From Clostridiales bacterium GWF2_38_85 (GTDB taxonomy: Bacteria; Bacillota; Clostridia; Oscillospirales; CAG-382), in NCBI GenBank assembly GCA_001797275.1, contig MGOY01000013.1, positions 1 to 64,000 on the forward strand: DNA of 64,000 bases, written 5' to 3'. The notes under the pieces were generated by a model. The model worked only from the letters and a program-made list of their open reading frames with translations. It did not search any database and had not been told where the DNA came from. Both the position numbers and the translations under genes were made by a program. This document shows, in pieces, positions 27,905-37,015 of this stretch. How positions within the stretch are numbered: the first letter of the stretch is position 1; the number at the start of each line of letters is the position of its first letter.

Positions 27905-28646
27905 TGTCCTTAAAGAAGCTCTTGAATCACTTCCATATGTATATGCATTTTGGATAGAAGGTTCTTTTGCCACAGGAACTGCAGATGAATATTCTGATAT
28001 TGATTATTGGGTTGATGTTGATGATGAAAAGGTCACCGACATGCTGCACAATGTAGAAACAGCTCTGCAAAAGATAGGTGAACTTGATGAACGAGATGAT
28101 AACAGTAACGGGCATCCGAAATTAGGTCAAATAGTATATCACATCAAGGGAACTAATCCCTATCTCGTATTGGATTTCAATTGGCAACTACACTCAAGAG
28201 ACCGAAATGAATATTTTTATTATAAAAATGATATTGTTGAGGGTGCAAAGGTTATATTTGATAAAGATGAAATAGTTAGATTTGTCGAAATAGACCGAAA
28301 GATAATAGCAAATAATAAAAACTCTTGTAGAGCTGATTGCGATTATCATTACAGTCAGCACTTTAGAGTACAAAAATATATTTTGCGTGGAACTCTCCCT
28401 GAATGTTATGCATATCACAACAGATATGTTATTGAACCATTAGTAATTATGCTCAGATTAAAATATACTCCGATGTATCCGCATCATTACCTTTTACACA
28501 TTTCACATCATATTCCTAAAGCTGATTTGACAAGATTAGAAAAGCTACTTAAAATATCTAATCTGAAAGGATTTGACGATGGAATGAAGGATGCAGAAAG
28601 CTGGTATAAGGAACTACAATCTGAAATATATGGTTTGGAGGAATAA
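27882..28646 (+). CDS. Nucleotidyltransferase domain protein (aminoglycoside nucleotidyltransferase-like)
   Basis: The 254-aa protein has the Pol-beta nucleotidyltransferase signature IEGSFATGTADEYSDIDYWVDV, giving the GS motif and the DxD metal-binding pair, and a third acidic residue in YLVLDFNWQL. The C-terminal half is helical. It is similar in size to aminoglycoside O-nucleotidyltransferases, but no specific resistance subtype was recognised. It overlaps the upstream GNAT gene by 23 bp and is followed within 3 bp by the phosphotransferase reading frame. Confidence 0.82.
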   Translation: MNEKEITNVLKEALESLPYVYAFWIEGSFATGTADEYSDIDYWVDVDDEKVTDMLHNVETALQKIGELDERDDNSNGHPKLGQIVYHIKGTNPYLVLDFNWQLHSRDRNEYFYYKNDIVEGAKVIFDKDEIVRFVEIDRKIIANNKNSCRADCDYHYSQHFRVQKYILRGTLPECYAYHNRYVIEPLVIMLRLKYTPMYPHHYLLHISHHIPKADLTRLEKLLKISNLKGFDDGMKDAESWYKELQSEIYGLEE

Positions 28647-28648
28647 TT

Positions 28649-29752
28649 ATAAAAAATCGAAATTTTAAATATGAAACCTTAAATTATGCTTTATCAAAAA
28701 TGCTCAGCGTAACAGTGATTAATTCCGATTATCAAATAAAGCAGTTGCAAGGTGGAACAGTGGGTGATGTAAAGCTTATCTCAGGTTTCGCTAAAACTGC
28801 GGTCGGTGTTGAACTACCGTATAAACTTGTTTTAAAAACACAGAAAAAATGGGAACGCCCCGGTGATCCGAATTCGTGGCGAAGAGAATACGACCTCTAT
28901 GTGTCGGATTTTAGTACAGCTTTTTCTGACACACTTTGCTGGCCAAAATGCTTTTATGCAGAGATAAACGGTGATGAAACACAGATATGGATGGAGTACA
29001 TCGACGGTATATCAGGTGCAAATCTCAAAATCGAAATGCTTGAACAAGCAGCATTAGAGTTAGGACGCTATCAAGGCAGAATATCCAAACAATATAATAA
29101 TTTAAGGAATATATCATGTCTTGGCGATACTGGTTTTTTAGAAAGGGAATTCAAGCAGTGGCATACACAGTCTTTTACATATGATTATCTTATATCTGAG
29201 CCATGCAGAATGCCAGGATTCCTGAAAGAAATGCTTAAGGATGGTTCCATTCAGTTAGTAGATGGTAAATCCTTTGAATACAGCTACCTTCGTTCAAGAG
29301 GCTGTAATATATCTGAACACTTAAAAAATATGCTCATGGATATTGACGATCATATGGAAACATTGTTTGATGAGTCGAAAAAACTGCCTGTTGTGCTGTG
29401 CCATCGGGATTTTTGGAACGAAAATATATTCTTTTCTGATGATAAAATAAGACTTATAGATTGGGACACAGCCGGTTGGGGTTACCTTGGCGAAGATGTT
29501 GCAAGTCTAATTATTGATGGTATGAACGTGGAGCGATTTGAAGAAAACTGCAAGAGGCTTGTTCCAGCTTACCTGAAAGGAATTATTGAATACATGGACA
29601 TACCATCTATAGATGAACCCATTATTTTAACAATGACCCTTATCAAGTTCGGATACCGCATGATGCAAGAATATATGTTTTCGGAATCACCTAACGAAAA
29701 AAGTTGGGGAGTAAATGCTCTTCAAAAAATCTATGAAATGGGGTATATATAA
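28649..29752 (+). CDS. Aminoglycoside phosphotransferase (APH)-family protein, probable non-AUG start
   Basis: The frame is open from 28649, where ATA AAA AAT CGA sits 7 nt after a perfect GGAGG (28637-28641). The first ATG is at 28700 and has no RBS. The upstream codons extend the fold naturally. The kinase core has LVLKTQKKW (Lys for ATP), the catalytic loop VLCHRDFWNENIFF (HxD...N) and RLIDWDTAGWGYLGEDVASLI (DxD metal). The family phosphorylates aminoglycosides, choline, thiamine or other small alcohols. ATA or ATT initiation, or a lost ATG, is inferred. Length from 28649 is 367 aa. Confidence 0.82.
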   Translation: MKNRNFKYETLNYALSKMLSVTVINSDYQIKQLQGGTVGDVKLISGFAKTAVGVELPYKLVLKTQKKWERPGDPNSWRREYDLYVSDFSTAFSDTLCWPKCFYAEINGDETQIWMEYIDGISGANLKIEMLEQAALELGRYQGRISKQYNNLRNISCLGDTGFLEREFKQWHTQSFTYDYLISEPCRMPGFLKEMLKDGSIQLVDGKSFEYSYLRSRGCNISEHLKNMLMDIDDHMETLFDESKKLPVVLCHRDFWNENIFFSDDKIRLIDWDTAGWGYLGEDVASLIIDGMNVERFEENCKRLVPAYLKGIIEYMDIPSIDEPIILTMTLIKFGYRMMQEYMFSESPNEKSWGVNALQKIYEMGYI

Positions 29753-29754
29753 AA

Positions 29755-29871
29755 CTCCATGTAAATTTTGAAAGCATTAACCCAACAGCAACCGGCTTCT
29801 GGCTCAAACATTTCACCGCATACACCAACTCTGTTGTCAGAAGAATCGACGAGAGTGTATTGACATTTTAA
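29755..29871 (+). pseudogene. C-terminal remnant of a GNAT acetyltransferase
   Basis: Three bp after the phosphotransferase stop, one frame reads HVNFESINPTATGFWLKHF, then AYTNSVVRRIDESV, and stops at 29871. This is typical of the end of GNAT proteins (NPTA.xFW.K.F..YT.SVVRRID). There is no start codon, RBS or upstream GNAT core, so it is a fragment left by deletion. Confidence 0.6.
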
Positions 29872-29926
29872 CCACCTGCATTTATACTTGAACATGGATT
29901 AATAATCAACTGAGAAGGTTTAATAA

Positions 29927-31097
29927 ATGAAAAGATTTATTTTAATTCCCGATTCTTTTAAAGGCACAATGAGTTCCGTTGAAATTTGCGGCATTATGGA
30001 GAAAGCGATTCTGAACAATATCCCTGCTGCTCAGATAAAATCTGTGCCTGTCGCAGATGGTGGTGAAGGAAGTGTTGATGCATTTTTGTCAGCTATGTGC
30101 GGAGAGAAGGTATTTGTAACAGTAAAAGGTCCGTATTTCGAGGACATGCAAGCCTTTTATGGTCTTATTGAAGACGGGAAAACAGCTGTAATCGAAATGG
30201 CTGCATGCGCTGGCTTGCCACTTGTTGAAGGCAACCCGAATCCCTGCATGACGACAACCTTTGGTGTCGGACAGTTAATGGAGGATGCAATAAAAAGAGG
30301 CTGCAAAAAAATCATAATAGGACTTGGCGGAAGCTGTACAAACGACGGCGGAACAGGCGCAGCTGCTGCTTAAGGATGCTGACGGGAACTCATTTGTTCC
30401 GGTCGGCAAAACGTTAAAAGATATCGCATATATTGACAAATCGCAGCTTCATCCGGATTTAAAGAATGTTGAGATTATAACAATGTGTGATATCAACAAT
30501 CCTTTGCACGGAAAAACCGGAGCGGCATATGTTTTCTCGCCACAAAAAGGAGCCTCTGCCGAGCAAGTCGAATTGTTAGATGCCGGACTTATTAACCTTG
30601 ATAAGGTAGTGCAAAAAAGCTTAAATTTATCGCTTGCCCAGCTCAAAGGCGCAGGCGCTGCCGGCGGGATGGGCTTCGGCATGGTTGCATTCTTTGGTTC
30701 AGAACTTCAGATGGGTATTGAAACAATACTTGATACAGTAAATTTCGATGAAATGCTGAAGGACACGGATTTTGTATTGACCGGAGAAGGTAAACTTGAC
30801 ACCCAGAGCATCAGAGGCAAGGTTGTTATCGGTGTTGCTAACCGCACGAGAAAGGTAAATGTACCGCTTATTGCTGTTGTCGGAGATATTGGTGACGGAA
30901 TTGAAGAAGCGTATGAAAAGGGGGTCAGCGGTATTTTCAGCATCAACCGTGTCGCTGTTCCATTCAAGGAGGCAAAACTGCGTGCTAAACAAGACTTATA
31001 CCTTACAGTCGACAATCTAATGAAGTTTTTTAGAAAGACGGAAATAATAAAAGCTATGAGAGGATATGAACCTCACAATGAACAGAAACCCTTATAA
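29927..31097 (+). pseudogene. glxK: Glycerate kinase, interrupted by a small deletion/frameshift
   Basis: The 5' part (29927-30373) encodes the start of a GlxK/GarK glycerate kinase: FILIPDSFKGTMSS, VPVADGGEGSVDAF and GLGGSCTNDGGTGAAAA, then a stop. The 3' part continues in another frame from ~30357: LLLKDADGNSFVPVG, MCDINNPLHGKTGAAYVFSPQKGA, AGAAGGMGFG, VLTGEGKLDTQS and GKVVIGVA. Homologues have about five residues (LGxxx) at the joint, so ~14-17 nt are missing between GCTGCT repeats. The intact enzyme phosphorylates glycerate. As it stands no functional kinase can be made. Confidence 0.85.
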
Positions 31098-31884
31098 GTT
31101 CTTTATAATAACATATATATGGACATGGGGATTGCTTGCAATACCGATTATATTTAATTTAAACTACAGTAATATTATTACAAAGATGTCGTTTTATATT
31201 GCAGGTGCAGCACCGTCTGCTGTTGCGCTAATTCTTGTTTTCTCTTCAAAAGATAAAGAATACATAAAAAGTTTCTTTAACAGATTAATCAATTTTCGTC
31301 TGATTAACTTAAAATCATATATATTCATATTTACCTTCATACCTACAGCTAATATTGTTGCTACCTCAATATATTCTGCAATTTGGAATGTTTCTTTTAA
31401 TTTCAATCCCTCGATAAATAATTTATTTGATATTTTAATGTTTGCGTTTTTCATGTTATTGTTTGGTCCGTTAGCTGAAGAACTTGGTTGGCGTGGTTAT
31501 GCTCTTGATAAACTTACTAATAAATACAACATTATAAAATCATGTTTACTGATATCTGTTTTTTGGGCGCTTTGGCATGCTCCGATGTTCCTTATAAATG
31601 GCACTTACCAAAATTCAATCGCACATCAGTCATGGTTGCTCATTGTTGATTTTTTTATTGCAATTATTGCAAATAGCTTTATTATGACTATAATATATAT
31701 TAAAAATAATAAAAGTATTTTATCCGGTATTCTTTATCATTTTAATATTAACTTTTTTGGTGAATTGTTTGATTTAAATAATAGTGAGATGTTCTTAAGA
31801 ACATTGATCCAAGTAGTTATTTCAATTATCTTAATAGGTGTCCTAATAAAAAAGGATCAATTATATGATAAAAAAACCGCTTAA
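31066..31884 (+). CDS. CPBP-family intramembrane metalloprotease
   Basis: The 272-aa polytopic protein has the CPBP (CAAX protease/Abi) motifs: GPLAEELGWRGYALD (EExxxR), VFWALWHAPMF (FxxxH) and GILYHFNINFF (HxxxN). It starts at ATG 31066 with GAGG ~5 bp upstream; ATG 31078 is an alternative. It overlaps the end of the broken glycerate kinase by 32 bp and the next gene by 20 bp. Members cut within the membrane or confer self-immunity to bacteriocins; the substrate is unknown. Confidence 0.88.
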   Translation: MNLTMNRNPYKFFIITYIWTWGLLAIPIIFNLNYSNIITKMSFYIAGAAPSAVALILVFSSKDKEYIKSFFNRLINFRLINLKSYIFIFTFIPTANIVATSIYSAIWNVSFNFNPSINNLFDILMFAFFMLLFGPLAEELGWRGYALDKLTNKYNIIKSCLLISVFWALWHAPMFLINGTYQNSIAHQSWLLIVDFFIAIIANSFIMTIIYIKNNKSILSGILYHFNINFFGELFDLNNSEMFLRTLIQVVISIILIGVLIKKDQLYDKKTA

Positions 31885-32314
31885 TACAACAAAATTTATA
31901 CCGCTGCTTATTCTTGCAACGGTTGTCATTCTTCTGTTTTTCATAAACAACACCGATCCCCTTGAGGTTTCAATTAATAGAGACGACAGCTTTTTCTGGG
32001 ATTTTGATATAGTCGACAACCAGGTTCAAATACAGTGCTTTGTTACCTTGATAAACAATACTGACACTGATAAAACCGTAACTATAACCGGGCATTTCCC
32101 CGATGATGTTGAAAATGGTCTTTTAAAAGAAGCAGACCTGACTGCTGTTGATGAAAACGGTGAGACTGCGAAATTTGTTGTTTCGGCAGATTCCGAGCAG
32201 CCGTTCGAGGTTATTTTTATCGGTCAGTGCGGTGGCGGAAACACTAAACATGATAAAAACCTGCCGGATATTGATATTACAGTTATTGATTCAGACGAAA
32301 GCGAGAGCAATTAA
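31865..32314 (+). CDS. Membrane-anchored extracytoplasmic protein, unrecognised
   Basis: The 149-aa protein has AGGAT 7 bp before ATG 31865. Residues ~10-27 form one membrane anchor; the remaining ~120 residues look like an extracytoplasmic beta-sandwich (VQIQCFVTLINNTDTDKTVTITGHF). A GQCGGGN stretch lies near the C terminus. No family was recognised. Overlap with the CPBP gene suggests joint translation. Confidence 0.65.
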   Translation: MIKKPLNTTKFIPLLILATVVILLFFINNTDPLEVSINRDDSFFWDFDIVDNQVQIQCFVTLINNTDTDKTVTITGHFPDDVENGLLKEADLTAVDENGETAKFVVSADSEQPFEVIFIGQCGGGNTKHDKNLPDIDITVIDSDESESN

Positions 32315-32316
32315 TA

Positions 32317-32580
32317 ATGATTTCATTCATAAACCGAAAACGACTGACTGCCGATATCAATGTCGACAGTATTTCGAGAATCGCTCAGATACTTGACGAA
32401 AACGGCATCAAATACTATCAGCACAAAACAACCGACAATATGATCCTTCCCACAAACATTACCCTTCAACGCTCAACAAATCTGCCCGTCCCCGAACGCA
32501 AAAAAAAGATCTATATATATATTATTTATGTACGAAGATGTGATTATAAAAAAGCAAAAGAACTGCTTTTACTCATTTAA
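32317..32580 (+). CDS. Small hypothetical protein
   Basis: The 87-aa protein starts 2 bp after the previous stop. It has an alpha/beta pattern (RIAQILDENGIKYYQHKTTDNM ... KKIYIYIIYVRRCDYKKAKELLLLI), somewhat like DUF2007-type small domains, but this is uncertain. A terminator follows directly. The position at the end of a close-packed cluster supports it being a gene. Confidence 0.55.
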   Translation: MISFINRKRLTADINVDSISRIAQILDENGIKYYQHKTTDNMILPTNITLQRSTNLPVPERKKKIYIYIIYVRRCDYKKAKELLLLI

Positions 32581-32596
32581 ATGTATTTTTATAAAG

Positions 32597-32641
32597 AAAA
32601 AAGCATATATAATACCATGATAGGTTTATATATGCTTTTTA
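32597..32641 (+). terminator. Intrinsic terminator
   Basis: AAAAAGCATATATAA (32597-32612 region) pairs with TTTATATATGCTTTTT (32625-32640). It ends the gene cluster that begins at rsgA. Confidence 0.85.
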
Positions 32642-32663
32642 AATATTTTTATTGAGGTAATGA

Positions 32664-32921
32664 ATGAACACAAACAACAATGAAATGAGATACTTCACTC
32701 TTGCAGAACTTGCGGAGTACAATGGTCAGGACGGAATGCCTGTTTATGTTGCAATGGACGGTATCGTTTACGATCTGACACAAAGCAGTCTCTGGGCTGA
32801 TGCCAAACACTTTGGAATGATACCGGGAAAAGATCTGACCATCAACTACAAAGCCTGTCATGCGGGACGACCGAGACTTGACATGTTTCCTATAGTCGGA
32901 TATCTTGCTAAGCCTAAATAA
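32664..32921 (+). CDS. Cytochrome b5-like heme/steroid-binding domain protein
   Basis: The 85-aa single-domain protein has GAGGT before ATG 32664. The b5-like fold is recognised from RYFTLAELAEYNGQDGMPVYVAMDGIVYDLT, the GKDLTINYKACHAG region holding a candidate axial His, and FPIVGYLAK. It lacks a signal peptide and membrane anchor. Its partner is unknown; a redox or heme-binding role is inferred from the fold. Its last 8 bp overlap the converging rRNA methyltransferase gene. Confidence 0.82.
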   Translation: MNTNNNEMRYFTLAELAEYNGQDGMPVYVAMDGIVYDLTQSSLWADAKHFGMIPGKDLTINYKACHAGRPRLDMFPIVGYLAKPK

Positions 32922-34149
32922 CCTGGAATATATAGAATTTCAAATAATCGGTTTCGGGTACATTCCAGAGTATAGGATGATCGCAGGACTGCTGGCGTAC
33001 CTCGATCTGCCTGAGCTGAACTGAAGCTTCAATTGCAGCTGCATGCAGCATTTTGATAAACAGCTTGTCCTCCATGAAATGTGAGCAGGAGCAGGTCGCA
33101 AGATATCCGCCACGTGGCAGCAGCTTCATTGCGGCAGTGTTTATTTCCTTATACCCTCTCGTTGCACTTGTTATTGTCTTTCTTGACTTTGTAAATGCCG
33201 GTGGATCCAGTATAATAAAATCGTAGGACTTATCCTTTTCCTCGATCATTTTCTGCAGTAAATCAAATACATTCGCAACCGTAAATTCCATTCTGCTGTC
33301 AAGACCGTTTCTGACAGCGTTTTTCTTTGCCAGCTCGATTACGCTCACAGAAATATCTACAGCATTGACATGCTCAGCACCGCCTTTTGCCGCATTTAAT
33401 GCAAATGAGCCTGTATGTGTGAAGCAGTCAAGAACCTTTTTTCCTCTTGCTATTCTTGCGACAGCCTGACGGTTATATTTTTGGTCAAGAAAAAATCCTG
33501 TTTTCTGCCCGTTTCCAAAATCTACTTCATATTCGATTCCGTTTTCGCAGATTGTCGTTACTGTGCTTTCGGGGGTTGCTATTACGTCAAGTGTAACCCA
33601 GCCCTTGTTCTGCTCAAGCCCTTCAAGCTTTCTGATTGCAACATCATTGCGTTCAAAGATGCCGTTTATTTTCTGTCCGTCATCGGTCAACACCTTATAC
33701 AGTAACGGAAAAATTACAGGTTTCAGCTTCTCTATACCGAATGACAGTGTCTGGGTAACAAGAATATCTCCAAAGCGGTCAACTGTCAGTCCGGGGAAGA
33801 AATCTGCTTCGCCGAAGATAATGCGGCAGGCGTTGATATCCTCACCCATGACGGTTTTGCGGTAGTCCCAGGCATATTTTATCCTGCGTTCATAGAATGC
33901 GCTGTCGAATCTGTCGTTTGCGTTTCTGGATATAATTCTGACGCGGATTTTAGATTTTTCACTATACATTCCCGTACCGAGATACTTCCCTGTCTCGCTG
34001 ACAACATCAACAAGCGAACCGTTTTCAACTGTCATAGCTTCTTCAGCCGATGCCAGAACCTCGCCCTCGTAAACCCAGGGATGGCCTGTTTCTATCGCTT
34101 CCCTTGCCTTCTGTGTCACCTTGATTTGTATAAAATAGCGTTGTTTCAT
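32914..34149 (-). CDS. rlmI: 23S rRNA (cytosine) methyltransferase, RlmI family
   Basis: The 411-aa protein starts with a PUA-like domain (GHPWVYEGEVLASAE), continues with the EEHUB-like region and ends with a Rossmann methyltransferase: VLDCFTHTGSFALNAAKGGAEHVNAVDIS (motif I and acidic end), DFIILDPPAFTKSRK (motif IV) and ATCSCSHFM (motif VI with catalytic Cys). This is the RlmI/YwbD type that makes m5C in 23S rRNA. It is transcribed alone and converges on the b5-like gene. Confidence 0.92.
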   Translation of the reverse strand: MKQRYFIQIKVTQKAREAIETGHPWVYEGEVLASAEEAMTVENGSLVDVVSETGKYLGTGMYSEKSKIRVRIISRNANDRFDSAFYERRIKYAWDYRKTVMGEDINACRIIFGEADFFPGLTVDRFGDILVTQTLSFGIEKLKPVIFPLLYKVLTDDGQKINGIFERNDVAIRKLEGLEQNKGWVTLDVIATPESTVTTICENGIEYEVDFGNGQKTGFFLDQKYNRQAVARIARGKKVLDCFTHTGSFALNAAKGGAEHVNAVDISVSVIELAKKNAVRNGLDSRMEFTVANVFDLLQKMIEEKDKSYDFIILDPPAFTKSRKTITSATRGYKEINTAAMKLLPRGGYLATCSCSHFMEDKLFIKMLHAAAIEASVQLRQIEVRQQSCDHPILWNVPETDYLKFYIFQVI

Positions 34150-34277
34150 TTTTTTGCTTTCTTGTTTACTTTATAATATATATTACCATAAGCTTGTTCT
34201 GCTGTCAATCAAACAATGTAAATTCATTCACCAATAAGCCGGATTGTTCATTTAATATAATGAAAGGTTGTGGTTTG

Positions 34278-34808
34278 GTGGAATGGAGCAGAATGAGTGA
34301 TGACAGCATAAGATTCCTGCTCACAAAAGATGAAATAACTGAGCTTGAGTTGACAGCTGCATACAAGGGCAAGATATACAGAAGCGAAATTGAGAAGTTG
34401 CTTGAAATCAAGTACAGAGAAACAGGCTTCGATATTTCGAACTGTCAAGCGCTTGTACAGCTGTTTCCGAAGAACAATGGCTCAATTGAGATATTTATAA
34501 CTAAAATAGATAACTCTGAAAAAGTCGAAGTCGTACCCGAGAGGAGATTCAGATATTTTATTTTTGAGGACTCTGATGCACTGATTGATGGGTGTATGAG
34601 GATTAAAGCAGTTGAGAGCATGCTGTATTATACAGATGTCGGTGAGTTTATCGTATCGATACCTGTAAGAAAATGCGAACCTGAAATCAGCGATATACTG
34701 AGCGAATACGCATACGAAACCGAGGATGAGGACATTGAGGACGAATTGAGCTTTGTCTGTAAAAACGGGATAGCAAAAATTCAACAGGCATTTAACAAAA
34801 AGAATTAA
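34278..34808 (+). CDS. mecA: MecA-like adaptor protein
   Basis: The ~176-aa protein matches clostridial MecA: N-terminal VEWSRMSDDSIRFLLTKDEITELEL (substrate-binding half), an acidic linker, and a C-terminal ClpC-binding domain with YFIFEDSDALIDGCMRI, SMLYYTDVGEFIVSI and ILSEYAYE. MecA delivers substrates to ClpCP. The start is uncertain: GTG 34278 has AAAGG upstream and fits family length; ATG 34260 overlaps a TATAAT (34256-34261). The assignment rests on pattern similarity. Confidence 0.7.
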   Translation: MEWSRMSDDSIRFLLTKDEITELELTAAYKGKIYRSEIEKLLEIKYRETGFDISNCQALVQLFPKNNGSIEIFITKIDNSEKVEVVPERRFRYFIFEDSDALIDGCMRIKAVESMLYYTDVGEFIVSIPVRKCEPEISDILSEYAYETEDEDIEDELSFVCKNGIAKIQQAFNKKN

Positions 34809-34885
34809 TAAATTATTCTAAAACTATTCCAATCCGCTTAAGGGTGTGTTAAAATAGCAGGAAGAAAAATATTTTGGAGATGCTT

Positions 34886-36973
34886 ATGTACCATTCAAGA
34901 CTTCATTTCGCAAGTGACCAAATTTCTATCGCTATTGATACCAAAAACGGTAGCATCCTTGAACTAGTCAACCTGTCAACCGGTGATAACCTGATCAAAA
35001 ATCACCGACATTCGCTCGGAAACACCTTTGAGTTGATTTCCGCTGACGGCAAAAAGCTGTCAATTCCGTCAGCAGAAGCGATATACAAAAATCCTGACCT
35101 TGGTGCAACATTCAAGGAGGGAAGGAATTCGGTTCGTGTCAATTTCAACTTGTTGACCGATGGCACGGATATTTTTAATATTTCTCTTGAATACAAAATA
35201 ATGCTTGATGACAACAAAATCAAATGGAATATCAGCTTTGTCAACAACAGCGAGCTTAGAATCGTATGTTGCAAATATCCGTACATCTGCGGTGTCTGGC
35301 TTGGTGAAAGCTATGAAGATGATACACTTGTCTACCCATTTAATGCAGGAATAAAGATTGAAAACCCGACCGAATACCTTTCAATGAGTCCGATGCAGAT
35401 TGGCTGGCGCTGGCAGGACTACAAGTACACCTACAACGTTGACGGGCTTGGTCTGTATCCCGACAAAAACGGATATTATGCTCTCAGCAGCAAATATTCC
35501 GGTCCGCTGTCCATGGCATGGTGCGACCTTTACGATAAAAAAGGCGGCATCTATTTTGCTTCGCATTCAAAAGGGCAGGGTATCATATCCATACGCTGTG
35601 AAGCGATGGGTGCAAAAAGTGCAGGAATCAATTTCGCGGTCGCAAAAGATATAAACATAAACAAAAGCGAGACCTTCTTTTATAACAGTGCCGTTACGGT
35701 ACTGCACAACGGCGACTGGCATGAGGGATCAGACCTTTACCGCAATTATTTCGGCGATACCAAAGCAAATATGCCCGAATGGTTTGCGAAAAACAGCGGA
35801 CTTTACGCCCATTATGATTTCAAATACCAGAACGGCGGTGTTGTACATAATTTCACCGACATTCCATCACTTGCCGACCAGGCGGCCGAAACGGGGTTGA
35901 AGCATCTGTTGTTTGCCGGATGGCACAGGGACGGCTTCGATCACGGTTTCCCGATGTATGTTGCCGATGAGGATTGCGGAACAGCCGAGGAGCTGAAAGC
36001 CGGCATCGAATACGCTCACAGCAAAGGTGCTCGTGTTTCGTTTTATATAAATTCAAGAATCGCAAACAGAAAATACTCCGAGCTTGCCGAACTGATCGCC
36101 GATAATGCTATTGTTAAAAGCAAGAAGGAGAACGGTGAAGTTGAGATTGCCTCCGAATGCTACGGCAACCTTGACCTGAATTTTGCCGTCATGTGTGCGA
36201 ACGCAAAGGGTTGGCAGGATAAAATCGCATCCGCGTTTGATTATGTCAGAGCTGTAGGTGCTGACGGCGTGTATTTTGACCAGATCGCAATGGCTCCGCC
36301 CTGCGTTTGTCTCAATGAAACGCACGGACATGCTCCCGATGACTGGAACAGCGGCTGCAAAAAGCTGATCGAGCTTGCGAATGAGCGAAACCTGACGGTT
36401 ATAATCGAGGGTTGCTCAGACCTTTACGGCGGGATGGTTGCAGGCCAGTTAGTCTCGACCTTCTCATATATAGCCTGTGCGTTTCCAGAGCTTTACAAAT
36501 ACACTTTCCCGAATCAAGTGCTTGTCGACATGGTGTACCCGAAGCGTGGCATGGCAATGCGGCCAACCTTTGTCGGCGATCGCTGGAAGCAGCTTATCGA
36601 CACAACCTTTGTCTGCGGCGGCTACTTCTGGGCATACGATTTAATTGACGACAACACGTTCACAAAAGATAGTGTTGCATATGAATATCTGAAAAAGGTT
36701 GTAAAACTCAGAAGGCTGTGGCTCGAAAAGTATGGGCATATGCTTTTCTGCGACGAAAAAGGCATATCGCTTCGTGGCAACATCAAGGCAAAAAGCTATG
36801 ATGACGGCAAGTTGATCAGTGTTGCCTGTGACGAAAACAGCGAGATAGTGTTTGACAGAAATATCTGTATAGATGAGGTATACTCTACAATAGGCAACCC
36901 AGATGAAATTACTGCAAACGAACATGTGATAAAAGTACCCTCAGAATTTACGGGCATAATAAAACTCAAATAA
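34886..36973 (+). CDS. DUF6259 domain protein (putative glycoside hydrolase)
   Basis: The 695-aa protein starts at ATG 34886, 6 bp after GGAG; in-frame TTG 34874 and ATG 34880 overlap the RBS. It has an N-terminal beta-sandwich (~1-290) and a TIM barrel (~300-620) with HLLFAGWHRDGFDHGFP, ARVSFYINSRI, GADGVYFDQIAMAPP (candidate catalytic Asp) and LTVIIEGCSDLYGG (candidate acid Glu). A C-terminal beta domain follows. This resembles GH36-like alpha-galactosidase folds. There is no signal peptide, so substrates would be imported oligosaccharides. The DUF assignment is good; chemistry is inferred. Confidence 0.82.
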   Translation: MYHSRLHFASDQISIAIDTKNGSILELVNLSTGDNLIKNHRHSLGNTFELISADGKKLSIPSAEAIYKNPDLGATFKEGRNSVRVNFNLLTDGTDIFNISLEYKIMLDDNKIKWNISFVNNSELRIVCCKYPYICGVWLGESYEDDTLVYPFNAGIKIENPTEYLSMSPMQIGWRWQDYKYTYNVDGLGLYPDKNGYYALSSKYSGPLSMAWCDLYDKKGGIYFASHSKGQGIISIRCEAMGAKSAGINFAVAKDININKSETFFYNSAVTVLHNGDWHEGSDLYRNYFGDTKANMPEWFAKNSGLYAHYDFKYQNGGVVHNFTDIPSLADQAAETGLKHLLFAGWHRDGFDHGFPMYVADEDCGTAEELKAGIEYAHSKGARVSFYINSRIANRKYSELAELIADNAIVKSKKENGEVEIASECYGNLDLNFAVMCANAKGWQDKIASAFDYVRAVGADGVYFDQIAMAPPCVCLNETHGHAPDDWNSGCKKLIELANERNLTVIIEGCSDLYGGMVAGQLVSTFSYIACAFPELYKYTFPNQVLVDMVYPKRGMAMRPTFVGDRWKQLIDTTFVCGGYFWAYDLIDDNTFTKDSVAYEYLKKVVKLRRLWLEKYGHMLFCDEKGISLRGNIKAKSYDDGKLISVACDENSEIVFDRNICIDEVYSTIGNPDEITANEHVIKVPSEFTGIIKLK

Positions 36974-36976
36974 AGT

Positions 36977-37009
36977 ATCAGCGATCCCGATATACTCGAG
37001 ATCGCTGAT
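36977..37009 (+). terminator. Intrinsic terminator between converging genes
   Basis: ATCAGCGATC (36977-36986) pairs perfectly with GATCGCTGAT (37000-37009). It sits between the DUF6259 gene and the converging isomerase gene and may serve both. Confidence 0.75.
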
Positions 37010-37015
37010 TTGTAT

